Notes: generated from the sequence alone by a model not told the origin. Positions 26,053 through 35,030 are shown, counted from the stretch's first letter. The stretch is 64,000 bases of DNA from Bradyrhizobium elkanii USDA 76 (GCF_023278185.1 NZ_CP066356.1:248001-312000), one strand, 5' to 3'. Numbers and translations are program-made.

Positions 26053-27462
26053 ATGGCGCGATCCGCCGACATCGACATCAACGCGGGCGCGCGTCTCGAC
26101 AGGCTGCCGATCTGCGGATTCCACTGGCGCATCCTGGCCCTGATCGGGGCCGGCATGTTCCTCGACGCGTTCGATATCTATCTGGCCGGCGGCGTGCTGG
26201 GCGCCGTGCTCAAGGAAGGCTGGTCGACGCTCGAGCTCAACGCCGCATTCGTCTCCGCGACCTTCGTCGGGATGACGATCGGCGCGTGGTGTTCCGGCAT
26301 CCTCGGCGACCGCTTCGGTCGCCGCTTCTCCTACCAGATGAACCTCGCAATCTTTGGCCTCGCCTCGATCGCCGCGGCCTTCGCGCCGAACATGATCGTC
26401 CTGATCGGCCTGCGTTTCATCATCGGCATTGGCCTCGGTGCGGAGATCGTGGTCGGCTATGCGACCTTGACGGAATTCGTGCCGGCGTCCTCGCGTGGGC
26501 GCTGGATCGGGCTGCTCGCCGTGATCACCAATTTCTCGCTGTTCGTATCCTCCATGGTCGGCCTGTGGGTGATCCCGACGCTTGGATGGCGCTACATGTT
26601 CGGCCTTGTCGGCTGCCTTGCGATGGTCGTCTGGTTTCTGCGCAAGTCGATGCCGGAATCGCCGCGCTGGCTCGCCGCCAACGGACGTGCCGATGAAGCC
26701 GAGAAGATCCTGTCGGCGATCGAAGCGGAGGCCGCGCGCAAGGCGGTACTGCCTGCCGTTGCCGCCCGCGCGCCTGCGCAGGAGTCTCCCGGCGCGGTCT
26801 GGCGTCTGTTCCAGCCGCCCTATCTCGCGCGCACGCTGCTCGGCAGCCTGTTGCACATCGTCGTCGGCTTCAGCCTCTACGGGTTCATCGGCTGGCTGCC
26901 GACCTTCATGGTCAAGGGCGGCCACAGCGTGGTTTCCTCGCTGGGCTACACCACGGTGATGGCGCTGGGCGGCCCGGTCGGATCGCTGATCGGGCTCGTG
27001 CTGGCCGACCGGCTCGGACGCAGGCTCTCGATCGTCTGCTCGTCGATTGCGGCAGCGGTGCTCGGGATCGCCTATCCGTACATGCCGGATGGTGTTGCGC
27101 TCGCGGCCGTGGGCTTCCTGCTCATCACCGCGATCTACGTGATGCTGGCGACCGGGTTCGCGATGCACGTCCCCGAACTGTTCCCGACGCGGTATCGGCT
27201 TCGCGGCACGGCGATCTGCGCCACGTCCGGACGCATCGCGACCGCGCTGGTTCAATACGTCGTGGTTGCGATCTTCGCCTGGCAAGGACTGACCGGCGTG
27301 CTGACGACCCTGGCCGGCATCCTCGTCTTCCAGGCCGTGGTCTTCCTCGTGTTCGGTTTCGAGACCAAGGGACGATCTCTGGAGGACGCGTCGGCGGTTG
27401 CGGACGTCGAGGCGGGAGGGCGGTCGTCGATGGCGCGGAGGCCGGCGGACCTCGGCGCCTAG
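26053..27462 (+). CDS. MFS transporter (sugar-porter/AAHS-like), probable organic acid uptake
   Basis: 469 residues with twelve predicted helices. Motif A is GDRFGRRFSYQ after TM2 and its repeat ADRLGRRLSIV in the second half; SMPESPRWLAANGRADEA is the sugar-porter/aromatic-acid-porter signature after TM6. ATG 26053 has GGGAGG 6 nt upstream; the frame further upstream is not protein-like. It is convergent with the LysR gene (4-nt overlap), which faces the haloacid dehalogenase/CoA-transferase pair, so uptake of a haloacid or related carboxylate is a reasonable guess. Confidence 0.88.
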   Translation: MARSADIDINAGARLDRLPICGFHWRILALIGAGMFLDAFDIYLAGGVLGAVLKEGWSTLELNAAFVSATFVGMTIGAWCSGILGDRFGRRFSYQMNLAIFGLASIAAAFAPNMIVLIGLRFIIGIGLGAEIVVGYATLTEFVPASSRGRWIGLLAVITNFSLFVSSMVGLWVIPTLGWRYMFGLVGCLAMVVWFLRKSMPESPRWLAANGRADEAEKILSAIEAEAARKAVLPAVAARAPAQESPGAVWRLFQPPYLARTLLGSLLHIVVGFSLYGFIGWLPTFMVKGGHSVVSSLGYTTVMALGGPVGSLIGLVLADRLGRRLSIVCSSIAAAVLGIAYPYMPDGVALAAVGFLLITAIYVMLATGFAMHVPELFPTRYRLRGTAICATSGRIATALVQYVVVAIFAWQGLTGVLTTLAGILVFQAVVFLVFGFETKGRSLEDASAVADVEAGGRSSMARRPADLGA

Positions 27463-28361
27463 TTCAGATCGGAGCAGGCCGCCCGGATCCGGTCGCGGAG
27501 CCAGCCATTGGCATTGCTCTGATCGTATCTGCGGTGCCAGTACAACATCCAGTCGAACGGCGCGGACTCGAACGGCAGTTCCTCCATCCTCAGATCGTCG
27601 TCCATCAGCACGGTCGCGAGGTGCCTCGGCATCACCGCGAGCAGATCGGACTTCTTCAAGACGTGGGGTACGACCAGCCAATGCGGCACGTTCAGGGCAA
27701 TGCGTCTCCGATGGCCGCGTTCGGCCAGCACGTCGTCGACGAAGCGAAGATCGGTCGGGCTCATCGAGACCTTCATGTGCTCATGCGCGATGAAGCGCTC
27801 GAAGGTCAGCCGTGCGCGCTTGATCTGGTGTCCGCGTCGCATCAGGCAGACCATGCGGTCGCGCAGCAGCGTCTCGGAACGGATCGATGCGGAATGCTCG
27901 AGCCCCATGCTCACCGCGACGTCGATCTCGTCCCGCTCCAGCGCATCGATCGTAAGCGAAGGCGGCAGATGGATCGTGTTGTAGGAGATCCGCCCCTCCG
28001 GCGGCCGCGCTGCGGCGAGCCGCGGCAGCAGCAGGCAGGCGAGAATGTCCGACATCCTGATCGTGAAGGTGCGTTCGGTCCGATCTGGATCGAAGCCGGC
28101 GTCGCTCGCCATCACGCGCTCGACCTGGCGCAGGACCTGGCGCAGCGGCTCCGCCAGTTCGGTGGCGCGGGGCGTCGGCTTCATCCCGGTCGTGGTCCGC
28201 ACCAGGAGTTCGTCCTTGAACATCGCGCGCAACCGGTTGAGCGCATTGCTCATCGCCGGTTGACTGAGGCCGACGCGATCCGCCGCCTTGGTGACGTGAC
28301 GCTCGGTCAGCAGTGCGTCCAGCGCGACGAGCAGATTGAGGTCGATGGATCGAAGGTTCAT
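27459..28361 (-). CDS. LysR-family transcriptional regulator
   Basis: 300 residues. HTH at 5-64: IDLNLLVALDALLTERHVTK, VGLSQPAMSNALNRLR; effector domain from ~90 (ERTFTIRMSDILACLLLPRL), with the NodD/NahR-like PRATELAEPL linker. It is divergent from the haloacid dehalogenase gene with 94 bp between, holding the palindrome at 28365-28383, so it most likely activates the dehalogenase/CoA-transferase genes and possibly the MFS gene behind it. Confidence 0.9.
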   Translation of the reverse strand: MNLRSIDLNLLVALDALLTERHVTKAADRVGLSQPAMSNALNRLRAMFKDELLVRTTTGMKPTPRATELAEPLRQVLRQVERVMASDAGFDPDRTERTFTIRMSDILACLLLPRLAAARPPEGRISYNTIHLPPSLTIDALERDEIDVAVSMGLEHSASIRSETLLRDRMVCLMRRGHQIKRARLTFERFIAHEHMKVSMSPTDLRFVDDVLAERGHRRRIALNVPHWLVVPHVLKKSDLLAVMPRHLATVLMDDDLRMEELPFESAPFDWMLYWHRRYDQSNANGWLRDRIRAACSDLN

Positions 28362-28364
28362 CCA

Positions 28365-28383
28365 TCATTCATATCGTGAATGA
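28365..28383. promoter_or_regulatory. Probable LysR operator between lysR and the dehalogenase gene
   Basis: TCATTCA (28365-28371), TATCG, TGAATGA (28377-28383): perfect 7-bp inverted repeat 4 bp upstream of the lysR start and 73 bp before the dehalogenase start. The position fits the recognition site of an autoregulating LysR activator. Confidence 0.6.
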
Positions 28384-28455
28384 CGAAAGATCACAAATCC
28401 ATTTCATCCATGATGGTGCAGGGCGTATCAATCGATCAGAACCAAGGAGGCATCA

Positions 28456-29157
28456 ATGAGCTTCGAGACGATCAAGCGCGACGTGAAGATCTGCATGTTC
28501 GACCAGTACGGCACGGTCGTCGACATGCAGGGGGGCCTGACCAGGATCGCGGCGCCGTTCCTCGAGAAGAAGGGCTGGAAGGGCGATCCGAATTCCTTCG
28601 TCACGTGGTGGCGTCGCACGCATTTCGAGAATTCGATGATCGATGCGTTGCTGCATCGCGAGCACACGCCCTATCGCGAGATCGGGCACCGCGCGGTTGC
28701 CCACGTCATGGACCGCGCGAAGATCGACTACACGATGGACGATGTACGCACCCTCGTCGGCGAGATCGAGAAGCTGGTGCCGTTTCCGGAGGTGCCGGAC
28801 GCGCTGGCGCGGCTGCAACGCAAGTACAAGCTCGTGGTGCTCTCGAACGGCGATCCGGACATGCTCGAGACCGCGAAGCAGTACCACAAGGTCCCGTTCG
28901 ATCGCGTGATCTCGGTGACTGAGGCCAATTCGTTCAAGCCGCATGTCGCGACCTATACGAAAGCGGCCGAGATCATGGGCGTGAAGCCCGCGCAGGTGCT
29001 GTTCGTGGCCAATCATGCCTTCGACTGCATCGGCGCCAAGTCCGCCGGCATGCGGACGGCCTTCATCGACCGGCGCAGCCGCCCGTTCGGGATCACGCCG
29101 CATCAGCCCGACATCCTGGTGCCATCGATGAAGGACCTCGCCGATGCGATCGTCTGA
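28456..29157 (+). CDS. Haloacid dehalogenase, type II (HAD superfamily)
   Basis: 233 residues. Nucleophile Asp16 in CMFDQYGTVVD, the type II dehalogenase version of HAD motif I (FDxYGT). Motif II is VVLSNGDPD and motif III/IV are KPHVATYTKA and FVANHAFDCIGAKSAGM (usual SxNxxD is replaced by ANHAFD). These enzymes hydrolyse 2-haloalkanoic acids to 2-hydroxy acids. Some close relatives act on other substrates. GGAGG lies close upstream of the ATG. Overlaps the CoA-transferase gene by 14 nt. Confidence 0.85.
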   Translation: MSFETIKRDVKICMFDQYGTVVDMQGGLTRIAAPFLEKKGWKGDPNSFVTWWRRTHFENSMIDALLHREHTPYREIGHRAVAHVMDRAKIDYTMDDVRTLVGEIEKLVPFPEVPDALARLQRKYKLVVLSNGDPDMLETAKQYHKVPFDRVISVTEANSFKPHVATYTKAAEIMGVKPAQVLFVANHAFDCIGAKSAGMRTAFIDRRSRPFGITPHQPDILVPSMKDLADAIV

Positions 29158-30382
29158 TCGCGAGCCGCTGTCGGGCATCAGGGTTCTCGATCTCTGCCGG
29201 GTGGTCTCCGGCCCGTTTGCCACGATGCAACTCGGCGATCTCGGCGCCGACATTGTCAAGATCGAGGATCCCGGGCAAGGCGACGAAAGCCGTCGCTACG
29301 GCCCGCCGTTCATCGGTGGCGAGAGTGCGTATTTCCTGTCGGTGAACCGCAACAAGCGAAGTTGCGCCATCGATCTGAAGTCGCCGGCGGGGCGCGATGC
29401 GGCGCTCGATCTTGCATCCGTCGCCGATGTCGTCATCGAGAACTTCCGTCCCGGTACCCTGGACAAATGGGGGCTCGGATTCGACGCGCTGAGGGCCCGC
29501 AAGGGCGACATCATCCTGTGCAGCATCTCGGGGTTCGGCCGCACCGGTGACGACGCGGCGCGCCCCGGCTACGATCTGATCCTGCAGGGCGAATCCGGCG
29601 TGATGGACATTACCGGCGATCCGGACGGACCGCCGACCAAGGTCGGTACGTCGATCGCCGACCTCGTCACGGGCCTCTATGCGTCGCATTCGGTGCTGGC
29701 TGCCCTGATGCGGAAGAGCCGCACCGGCGAGGGCGGCCGGGTCGACGTCTCCATGCTCGACGCCATGGCATCGCTGCTGACATTCAACGCTGGCATGTAC
29801 TTCGCCTCGGGACAAAGTCCGAAGCGCCGCGGCAATGTCCATCCGACCATCAGCCCGTATGAACCGTTCGAAACCAGCGATGGCTGGATCAATGTCGGGG
29901 TCGCGAACGACAAGTTCTGGGCGGCGTTTTGCGGCGTCGTCGGCCGTCCGGAGTTGCGCGAGGACGTCCGCTTCGCAAGCGCTCCGAAGCGCGCGGCAAG
30001 CCGCAACGAACTCGTCGCGATCCTTTCGCCGATCTTCGCCCGGCGGAGCCGCGCCGACTGGCTGCAGGCGCTCGGTGCGGCGGGCATTCCGTGCGGCGCG
30101 ATCAAGTCGGTCGGCGAGGTCTGCGAAACGCCGCAGCTCACGCAGCGGGGAATGGTGCAGACGGTCCGCCATCGAGCCGCGGGGGTCGTGCGGTTCATCG
30201 CGAGGCCGACGCGGTTCGGCGACGAACCGCCGGCACCTTCGACGCCGCCGCCAATGCTCGGCGAACACACGAGCGAAGTGTTTGCGGAATGGCTCGGCTG
30301 GAGCGACTCTCGGCTGGAGAGGTCAGCGGTCGAAGGCGCGTTCGGCGACTTTGGGCGGACGTTCGTGCGACCGTTCCTGTGA
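29144..30382 (+). CDS. CaiB/BaiF (class III) CoA-transferase
   Basis: 412 residues. Family III CoA-transferase that moves CoA between carboxylic acids. Motifs: LSGIRVLDLCRVVSGPFATM, LGDLGADIVKIEDP, NRNKRSCAIDLK, VIENFRPGTLDKWGL and catalytic Asp144 in RPGYDLILQGESG. Translationally coupled to the dehalogenase, so it probably activates the product (or substrate) of that step as a CoA thioester for further breakdown. The actual acid cannot be read from sequence. Confidence 0.92.
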   Translation: MRSSDREPLSGIRVLDLCRVVSGPFATMQLGDLGADIVKIEDPGQGDESRRYGPPFIGGESAYFLSVNRNKRSCAIDLKSPAGRDAALDLASVADVVIENFRPGTLDKWGLGFDALRARKGDIILCSISGFGRTGDDAARPGYDLILQGESGVMDITGDPDGPPTKVGTSIADLVTGLYASHSVLAALMRKSRTGEGGRVDVSMLDAMASLLTFNAGMYFASGQSPKRRGNVHPTISPYEPFETSDGWINVGVANDKFWAAFCGVVGRPELREDVRFASAPKRAASRNELVAILSPIFARRSRADWLQALGAAGIPCGAIKSVGEVCETPQLTQRGMVQTVRHRAAGVVRFIARPTRFGDEPPAPSTPPPMLGEHTSEVFAEWLGWSDSRLERSAVEGAFGDFGRTFVRPFL

Positions 30383-30703
30383 GTCTCGTTATGTCGGCAT
30401 CGTCGTGAGAGCTATCGCCGAGCAGATGCCGCGTCGCGCCGTCGACGACGAGCGGCAGATCGTTCTTCCTGTCGCGCCTCTTCGGGCTTGAGATAGCCTA
30501 CCGGGACGAGACGTGCATCGGACCGAAATCTGGCACTTTGCGCTTGGGGGCAACCTCTCTCGGACGGGTCACTGGCATTGCCAGGATCGATATCCGGTTT
30601 CATACTCTGGCAGAGGCCGGAGCCGGCCAGCTCACCTGACGGCGCGGCCAACCCGGGGAATGCAGGAGACGATACCGGGTTACTGAGCGGCGGAGAGACG
30701 GCG
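30383..30703. other. Intergenic stretch before the pentapeptide-repeat gene
   Basis: 321 bp. On the minus strand a 63-codon frame (30412-30603) ends in VPVGYLKPEEARQEE and an Arg-rich tail, which reads more protein-like than chance, but it lacks a ribosome site. It may be a gene remnant. Nothing else was found. Confidence 0.35.
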
Positions 30704-31516
30704 ATGTCGTTTCGTCTCGCATTTGCCTTTGTGTCGATAGCGGCGCTGCTGGTTGATCCGACTGACGCCGTGTCGCAGGACATGCTGCGGAGTGTCGACC
30801 TCAACAGTCCGGAAATGACGACGTCGGAGATGACGCGCGCCGAGGTCGACGCGCTCCTCAAGTCGGTCCCTCAAGGGGATGGACGCGCTGCAGATTTGGA
30901 TGGAAAGCGACTGTCGCAGCTCGATCTTTCGGGCCTCGACTTCTCTGGCGGCAACCTCCATCTCGTAAAGCTCAACCGGACCAATCTGAAAGGCGCCCGC
31001 TTCGATCGGGCCATCTTGAACCAGGGCTGGCTGATCGACGCAGACTTGACGGGGGCGTCCCTCGTCAAGGCATCGCTGCTCGGCACGCAGATGCAACGCG
31101 CCAGGCTTGGCGGCGCCGATTTGAGCGGCGCCCGGATAACCGCCGATCTGTCCGGCGCCAGCCTGATCGGGGCCAGGCTTGCGGGCGCCGATCTGAGCGC
31201 CGATATGCGCAACCAATCGATGGGCCTGATGCGTGGCGTGCTCAAATCCGCCGATCTGCGGAATGCGGATCTCAGCGGCGCCAATCTCTCGCGCGCCGAT
31301 CTCGAATTCGCGCAACTGCAGAACGCCAATCTGGCGAACTGCAGCCTCTACAGAGCTGACCTTGCGGGAGCCGACCTGTCCGACGCCAATGTCGCCGGCG
31401 CAGATTTCACCGAGGCCGACCTTGCGTCGGCCCTCTTGCCGGGCGCTGCCGCGCTGGCCGAGGCCCGCAATCTGGACAAGGCCCGGAACTTGAACCTGGC
31501 GCGGCGTCCCCGTTAG
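30704..31516 (+). CDS. Secreted pentapeptide-repeat protein
   Basis: 270 residues. Signal peptide 1-24 (FRLAFAFVSIAALLV...DAVSQ). Residues ~65-260 are A(D/N)LXX pentapeptide repeats (LSGLDFSGGNLHLVKLNRTN, ADLRNADLSGANLSRADLEF), which fold as a right-handed quadrilateral beta-helix. A break near residues 165-180 (SADMRNQSMGLMRGVL) interrupts the helix. ATG 30704 has GGAGA 7 nt upstream. The family is structural; here export suggests a periplasmic binding role, not gyrase protection. Confidence 0.85.
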   Translation: MSFRLAFAFVSIAALLVDPTDAVSQDMLRSVDLNSPEMTTSEMTRAEVDALLKSVPQGDGRAADLDGKRLSQLDLSGLDFSGGNLHLVKLNRTNLKGARFDRAILNQGWLIDADLTGASLVKASLLGTQMQRARLGGADLSGARITADLSGASLIGARLAGADLSADMRNQSMGLMRGVLKSADLRNADLSGANLSRADLEFAQLQNANLANCSLYRADLAGADLSDANVAGADFTEADLASALLPGAAALAEARNLDKARNLNLARRPR

Positions 31517-31636
31517 GGATCGAATTGCAGTGTCCTGCGACAAGACCTATGTTCTGTCTTGAGAACCACGCAGCCGCTCATCGTGCGGCGGGCAGGACCA
31601 CGGTGGATGGTTGCATGTCGCACCGGAGGTGACGTC

Positions 31637-32107
31637 ATGACCATTTCTCCCAAATTGCACAATTATCTCGCTGCAGAAAACATCGAGTACGACGAAATCC
31701 CGCATGTACTGACGATGTCGTCCGCCCTTACCGCCCAGGCTTGTCACGTCTCGGGCGATCGCTTGGCCAAGGCCATCGTGCTGCGCCGCAACGACGGGTA
31801 CCTGCTCGCCGTGCTGCCGGCATCGCATCACCTCAGGCTGGCGGATCTCAGGGCGAGATTCGGTGACGATATCGCTATGGCCGCCGAAAGCGAGATCGAT
31901 CGGCTGTTCACGGACTGTGCGCATGGGGCGGTTCCCGCCGCCGGCAGCTGCTACGGGCTCGACGTCATCGTTGATGACAGCATCCGGATGCAGCCCGAGA
32001 TCTATATCGAAGCTGGCGATCATGAGACGTTGCTTCATCTCGGTCGTGCGCAATTCGCACGCCTGACCGCCGGTTCCCTGCATGGCTGCTTCAGTGCGCA
32101 CGACTGA
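31637..32107 (+). CDS. YbaK/ProX-type aminoacyl-tRNA deacylase domain protein
   Basis: 156 residues resembling the YbaK/EbsC editing domain that clears mischarged tRNA: LHNYLAAENIEYDEIPH, AQACHVSGDRLAKAIVLRRN (with the conserved Lys), LLAVLPASHHLRLADLR and the C-terminal EIYIEAGDHETLLHLGRAQF. GGAGGT is 6 nt before ATG 31637. In some bacteria such proteins act as stand-alone Cys-tRNA(Pro) deacylases; the specificity here is not settled by sequence. Confidence 0.82.
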   Translation: MTISPKLHNYLAAENIEYDEIPHVLTMSSALTAQACHVSGDRLAKAIVLRRNDGYLLAVLPASHHLRLADLRARFGDDIAMAAESEIDRLFTDCAHGAVPAAGSCYGLDVIVDDSIRMQPEIYIEAGDHETLLHLGRAQFARLTAGSLHGCFSAHD

Positions 32108-32150
32108 GGCGGCATGACAGCGGACCATCTGTCGGTGCGTCCCGAGCAGA

Positions 32151-32277
32151 GCATGATCCGGATGGGTGCGAAGCGGCTCTCTCGCGCGGCGAAGGCGGCA
32201 TGCGTTTGCGCGGAGATCATGCTCAAGCAGGGGGCTGATGCGCGATGACGATTCGACCCGGTTTCATCGCGCCTTAA
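32151..32277. repeat. Dispersed two-hairpin repeat, copy D, with an insertion
   Basis: GCATGATCCGG and GAGATCATGC flank hairpin 1, which is longer than in the other copies by about two dozen bases (GCGAAGGCGGCATGCGTTTG region). The second module is GCGCGATGACGATTC...TTTCATCGCGCC. It lies upstream of the CBS protein gene. Confidence 0.8.
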
Positions 32278-32358
32278 GGCGCAGCACGCATGCAGTCGCG
32301 CCAGCTCTGTTGTATAATTGCGAGCGAGGGGGCTGCTGCCTTGGACGGGAGGTCCTCC

Positions 32359-32778
32359 ATGAAAGTCAAGGACGTAATGCACAAGGGCGTCGATTGGGTA
32401 AGCCCCGACACTCCAATCACCGAAATCGCGAAATTGATGCAAGGCCACGACATCGGCTGCATTCCGATCGGGCAAGACGATCGTCTGATCGGGATGGTGA
32501 CGGATCGCGACCTCGTCTGCAAAGGTCTTGCGAGCAAGGACTTCAACTCTGCGCGGACCACGGCGCGGGATGTGATGACCGAAGGCATCCACTGCTGCCG
32601 GGAAGACGACGATCTGACGAAAGCGGTGCACCACATGGAAACGCTGAAGGTCCGCAGGCTGCCTGTCATCAACAAGAGCAAACGGATGGTCGGCATGGTC
32701 AGTCTGGGGGATATAGGCCACTTTGCCGGTGCCGATCTCGTGTCCCAATGTATGAAGAGCGTGTCTGCTCATCATTGA
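32359..32778 (+). CDS. Tandem CBS-domain protein
   Basis: 139 residues consisting of two CBS motifs: VKDVMHKGVDWVSPDTPITE...GCIPIGQDDRLIGMVTDRDL and ARDVMTEGIHCCREDDDLTK...RRLPVINKSKRMVGMVSLGD. A Bateman module alone, which binds adenine nucleotides and is common in stress-induced single-domain proteins. ATG 32359 has GGGAGG 6 nt upstream. Partner protein unknown. Confidence 0.9.
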   Translation: MKVKDVMHKGVDWVSPDTPITEIAKLMQGHDIGCIPIGQDDRLIGMVTDRDLVCKGLASKDFNSARTTARDVMTEGIHCCREDDDLTKAVHHMETLKVRRLPVINKSKRMVGMVSLGDIGHFAGADLVSQCMKSVSAHH

Positions 32779-32783
32779 AGCGA

Positions 32784-32814
32784 GGCCGGTCTGCGGGAAT
32801 CCGGCAGACCGGCC
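32784..32814 (+). terminator. Hairpin terminator after the CBS gene
   Basis: GGCCGGTCTGC (32784-32794) and GCAGACCGGCC (32804-32814) are perfect 11-bp arms with a nine-base loop, beginning 6 bp after the stop codon. No T-run follows, so factor-dependent or processing function is also possible. Confidence 0.65.
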
Positions 32815-32968
32815 ACTATCATGAGCAACCGGGAAGGCAACCGGCGCCGGTTGTCTCACAGGCATCGGCCCGAAGCTGGACGGCGATCGGCACAGTTCGA
32901 TCTCCATCCGATCTGTCGAGCGGCGGATCGCCCGACGATCCGCCGACGTCGCGATATCGCCCGGGCAA

Positions 32969-34777
32969 TCAACCCAGGTGATGAACCTTCTGCAAGCCGT
33001 AGACCGGCGTCGCGATGCCCTCCATCCGCGCCTTCAGCTGCAGCGCCAGATATTGGGAGTAATGCCGCGACTGGTGCAGGTTGCCGCCGTGGAACCACAG
33101 CGCTTGCTGCTGGGTCGGCTTCCACATGTTGCGCTGCTCGCCCTCCCACGGGCCGGGATCCTTGGTGGTCTCGGATCCGAGGCCCCAGACCTTGCCGACC
33201 TTGTCGGCGACGTCCCTCGAGATCAGCTCGGCGGCCCAGCCGTTCATCGAGCCATAGCCGGTGGCATAGACGATGAGATCGGCGGGGAGTTCGCTGCCGT
33301 CCACGAACCTGACGCCGGTTTCGGTCAGCTCCTGCACCGCGGCGCCCTTGCCGCTCTTGAGCTTGATCGAGCCGTCGATCACGAGATCGCAGGCGCCGAC
33401 GTCGATGTAATAGCCCGAGCCGCGACGCAGGTACTTCATGAACAGGCCGGAGCCGTCGTCGCCCCAGTCATGCATGAAGCCGACCTTGTCCAGCGCGGCG
33501 TAGAAATCCCTGTCGCGCGCGCGCATCTGTTCATAGAGCGGGATCTGGAATTCGTGCATGATCTTGTAGGGTAGCGAGGCGAAGATCAGGTCGGCCTTGC
33601 GCGTGGTCATCCCACTCGCCACCGCCTGCTCCGAATAGAGCGCGCCGAGCCCGATATCCATCAGCGTGTCGGACTTCACGATATGCGTGGATGAGCGCTG
33701 CACCATGGTGACGTCGGCACCACCTTCCCACAGCGCCGCGCAAATGTCGTGGGCGGAGTTGTTCGAACCGATCACCACCACCTTCTTGCCGCGATATTTC
33801 TCCGGCCCGGGGTGGGTCGAGGAATGCTGCTGCTCACCCTTGAAGATGTCCTGCCCCTTGTAGGTGGGCCAGTTCGCCTTGCCCGACATGCCGGTCGCCA
33901 GCACGAGCTGCTTCGGCTTCAGCGTGATCTCCTTGCCGTCGCGCTCGACCACGACAGTCCATTCCCCGGCCTTCTCGTCATACTTGGCCGACTTCGCCGT
34001 GGTCGAGCTCCAGTAGTTGAGCTCCATCACCTTCGTGTACATCTCCAGCCAGTCGCCGATCTTGTCCTTCGGCGCGAACACCGGCCAGTTCTTCGGGAAG
34101 TCGATATAGGGCAGATGGTCGTACCAGACCGGATCGTGCAGGCAGAGCGACTTGTATCGCTTGCGCCAGGAATCGCCGGCGCGTTCGTTCTTCTCGATGA
34201 TAATGGTCGGCACGTTCAGTTGCCGCAGCCGCGCGCCAAGCGCGATGCCGCCCTGGCCACCGCCGATGATCAGCGCATAGGGTTGTTTTGCATGACCCAG
34301 CTCGGTGATTTCCTGGTCGCGTTCCTCGCGCCAGCTCTTGCGGTCCTTGCCATGGCCGTGCTTGGCGCCGAGCGGACGGGTGAAGCCGGATTTCTCCTCA
34401 TGTCCCTTGAGTTCGGCCATGGTGGTGAGCAAGGTCCAGATGCGTCCATCCTTCATGCGCAGGTGACCATAGCCGCGCGCGACATCGGTCTCGAACTCGA
34501 TCCAGCTCTCGACGATGCCGCCGGCCTCGCTGGCAGCTTCGCCATCGGCAATGCGCCATCCCGATGGTTTGCTGTCCGCAAGCCGCGCCTTCAGCATGTC
34601 GCGGATCTGATCCTTGCCTTCCATGGTTTTGATGTTCCAGGTGAACGTGACCAGATCGCGCCAGTAGCAATCGGTCTGGAACAGCGCGACCGCGCGTTCG
34701 ATGTCACCCGACGACAATGCGGCGTTGAACTCGTCGAGCAGCGCGGTGATCTTTCCGTCCGGGGCCTTCGTGAGCAT
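32969..34777 (-). CDS. Flavin-containing monooxygenase with N-terminal SnoaL-like domain
   Basis: 602 residues. Residues ~1-125 look like an NTF2/SnoaL-like fold (LLDEFNAALSSGDIERAVAL, YWRDLVTFTW). The catalytic part starts at ~165 with the FAD motif IIGGGQGGIALGARL; then FKGEQQHSSTHPGPEKYRGK (FMO signature FxGxxxHxxxY region), the NADPH motif VVIGSNNSAHDICAALWEGG and YATGYG. It resembles YUCCA/FMO-type oxygenases. GGGAGA lies ~8 nt before the ATG. A consensus sigma-54 promoter and the divergent AcoR-type activator gene indicate induction by its substrate. Confidence 0.88.
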   Translation of the reverse strand: MLTKAPDGKITALLDEFNAALSSGDIERAVALFQTDCYWRDLVTFTWNIKTMEGKDQIRDMLKARLADSKPSGWRIADGEAASEAGGIVESWIEFETDVARGYGHLRMKDGRIWTLLTTMAELKGHEEKSGFTRPLGAKHGHGKDRKSWREERDQEITELGHAKQPYALIIGGGQGGIALGARLRQLNVPTIIIEKNERAGDSWRKRYKSLCLHDPVWYDHLPYIDFPKNWPVFAPKDKIGDWLEMYTKVMELNYWSSTTAKSAKYDEKAGEWTVVVERDGKEITLKPKQLVLATGMSGKANWPTYKGQDIFKGEQQHSSTHPGPEKYRGKKVVVIGSNNSAHDICAALWEGGADVTMVQRSSTHIVKSDTLMDIGLGALYSEQAVASGMTTRKADLIFASLPYKIMHEFQIPLYEQMRARDRDFYAALDKVGFMHDWGDDGSGLFMKYLRRGSGYYIDVGACDLVIDGSIKLKSGKGAAVQELTETGVRFVDGSELPADLIVYATGYGSMNGWAAELISRDVADKVGKVWGLGSETTKDPGPWEGEQRNMWKPTQQQALWFHGGNLHQSRHYSQYLALQLKARMEGIATPVYGLQKVHHLG

Positions 34778-34872
34778 GGTTTCATTCTCCCATATGCCGG
34801 CGTCGATCGCCTGTGCGTCGTGGGTCCGGCGCGTTCGTTAGCGAGGTCGAATCTTGCCTCGACCACCATGTC

Positions 34873-34888
34873 AGCAAGCCTCGTGCCA
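34873..34888 (-). promoter_or_regulatory. Sigma-54 (-24/-12) promoter of the flavin monooxygenase gene
   Basis: The minus strand reads TGGCACGAGGCTTGCT (34888 down to 34873), a full match to the consensus TGGCACG-N4-TTGCW. It is ~96 nt upstream of the start at 34777 and points towards it. The adjacent divergent gene encodes a GAFTGA-containing sigma-54 activator. Confidence 0.8.
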
Positions 34889-34955
34889 CTGCGGCGCATC
34901 TCGAAAAACGCTCGGCATTTCCTCGCGTTAACTGCCGGCGCCAGGCCGCCTCACT

Positions 34956-35030
34956 TGTTGCGCCATGCAACAGGTGTTGCACGCAACAAACTTGATCGGC
35001 GGCACAATCCGAGTGACACTCGACGCAACA
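34956..35030. promoter_or_regulatory. Upstream activator half-site array (TGTTGC/GCAACA)
   Basis: TGTTGC at 34956-34961 and 34975-34980 alternates with GCAACA at 34967-34972 and 34983-34988, giving overlapping palindromes with spacers of 5, 2 and 2 bp; a further GCAACA lies at 35025-35030. The array is 70-140 bp upstream of the sigma-54 promoter and just before the activator's own gene, the right place for an enhancer and for autoregulation. Confidence 0.75.

Noticed and set aside
30412..30603. A 63-codon minus-strand gene
   Set aside because: Protein-like C terminus but no ribosome site and no recognised family; kept only as a note on the intergenic stretch.
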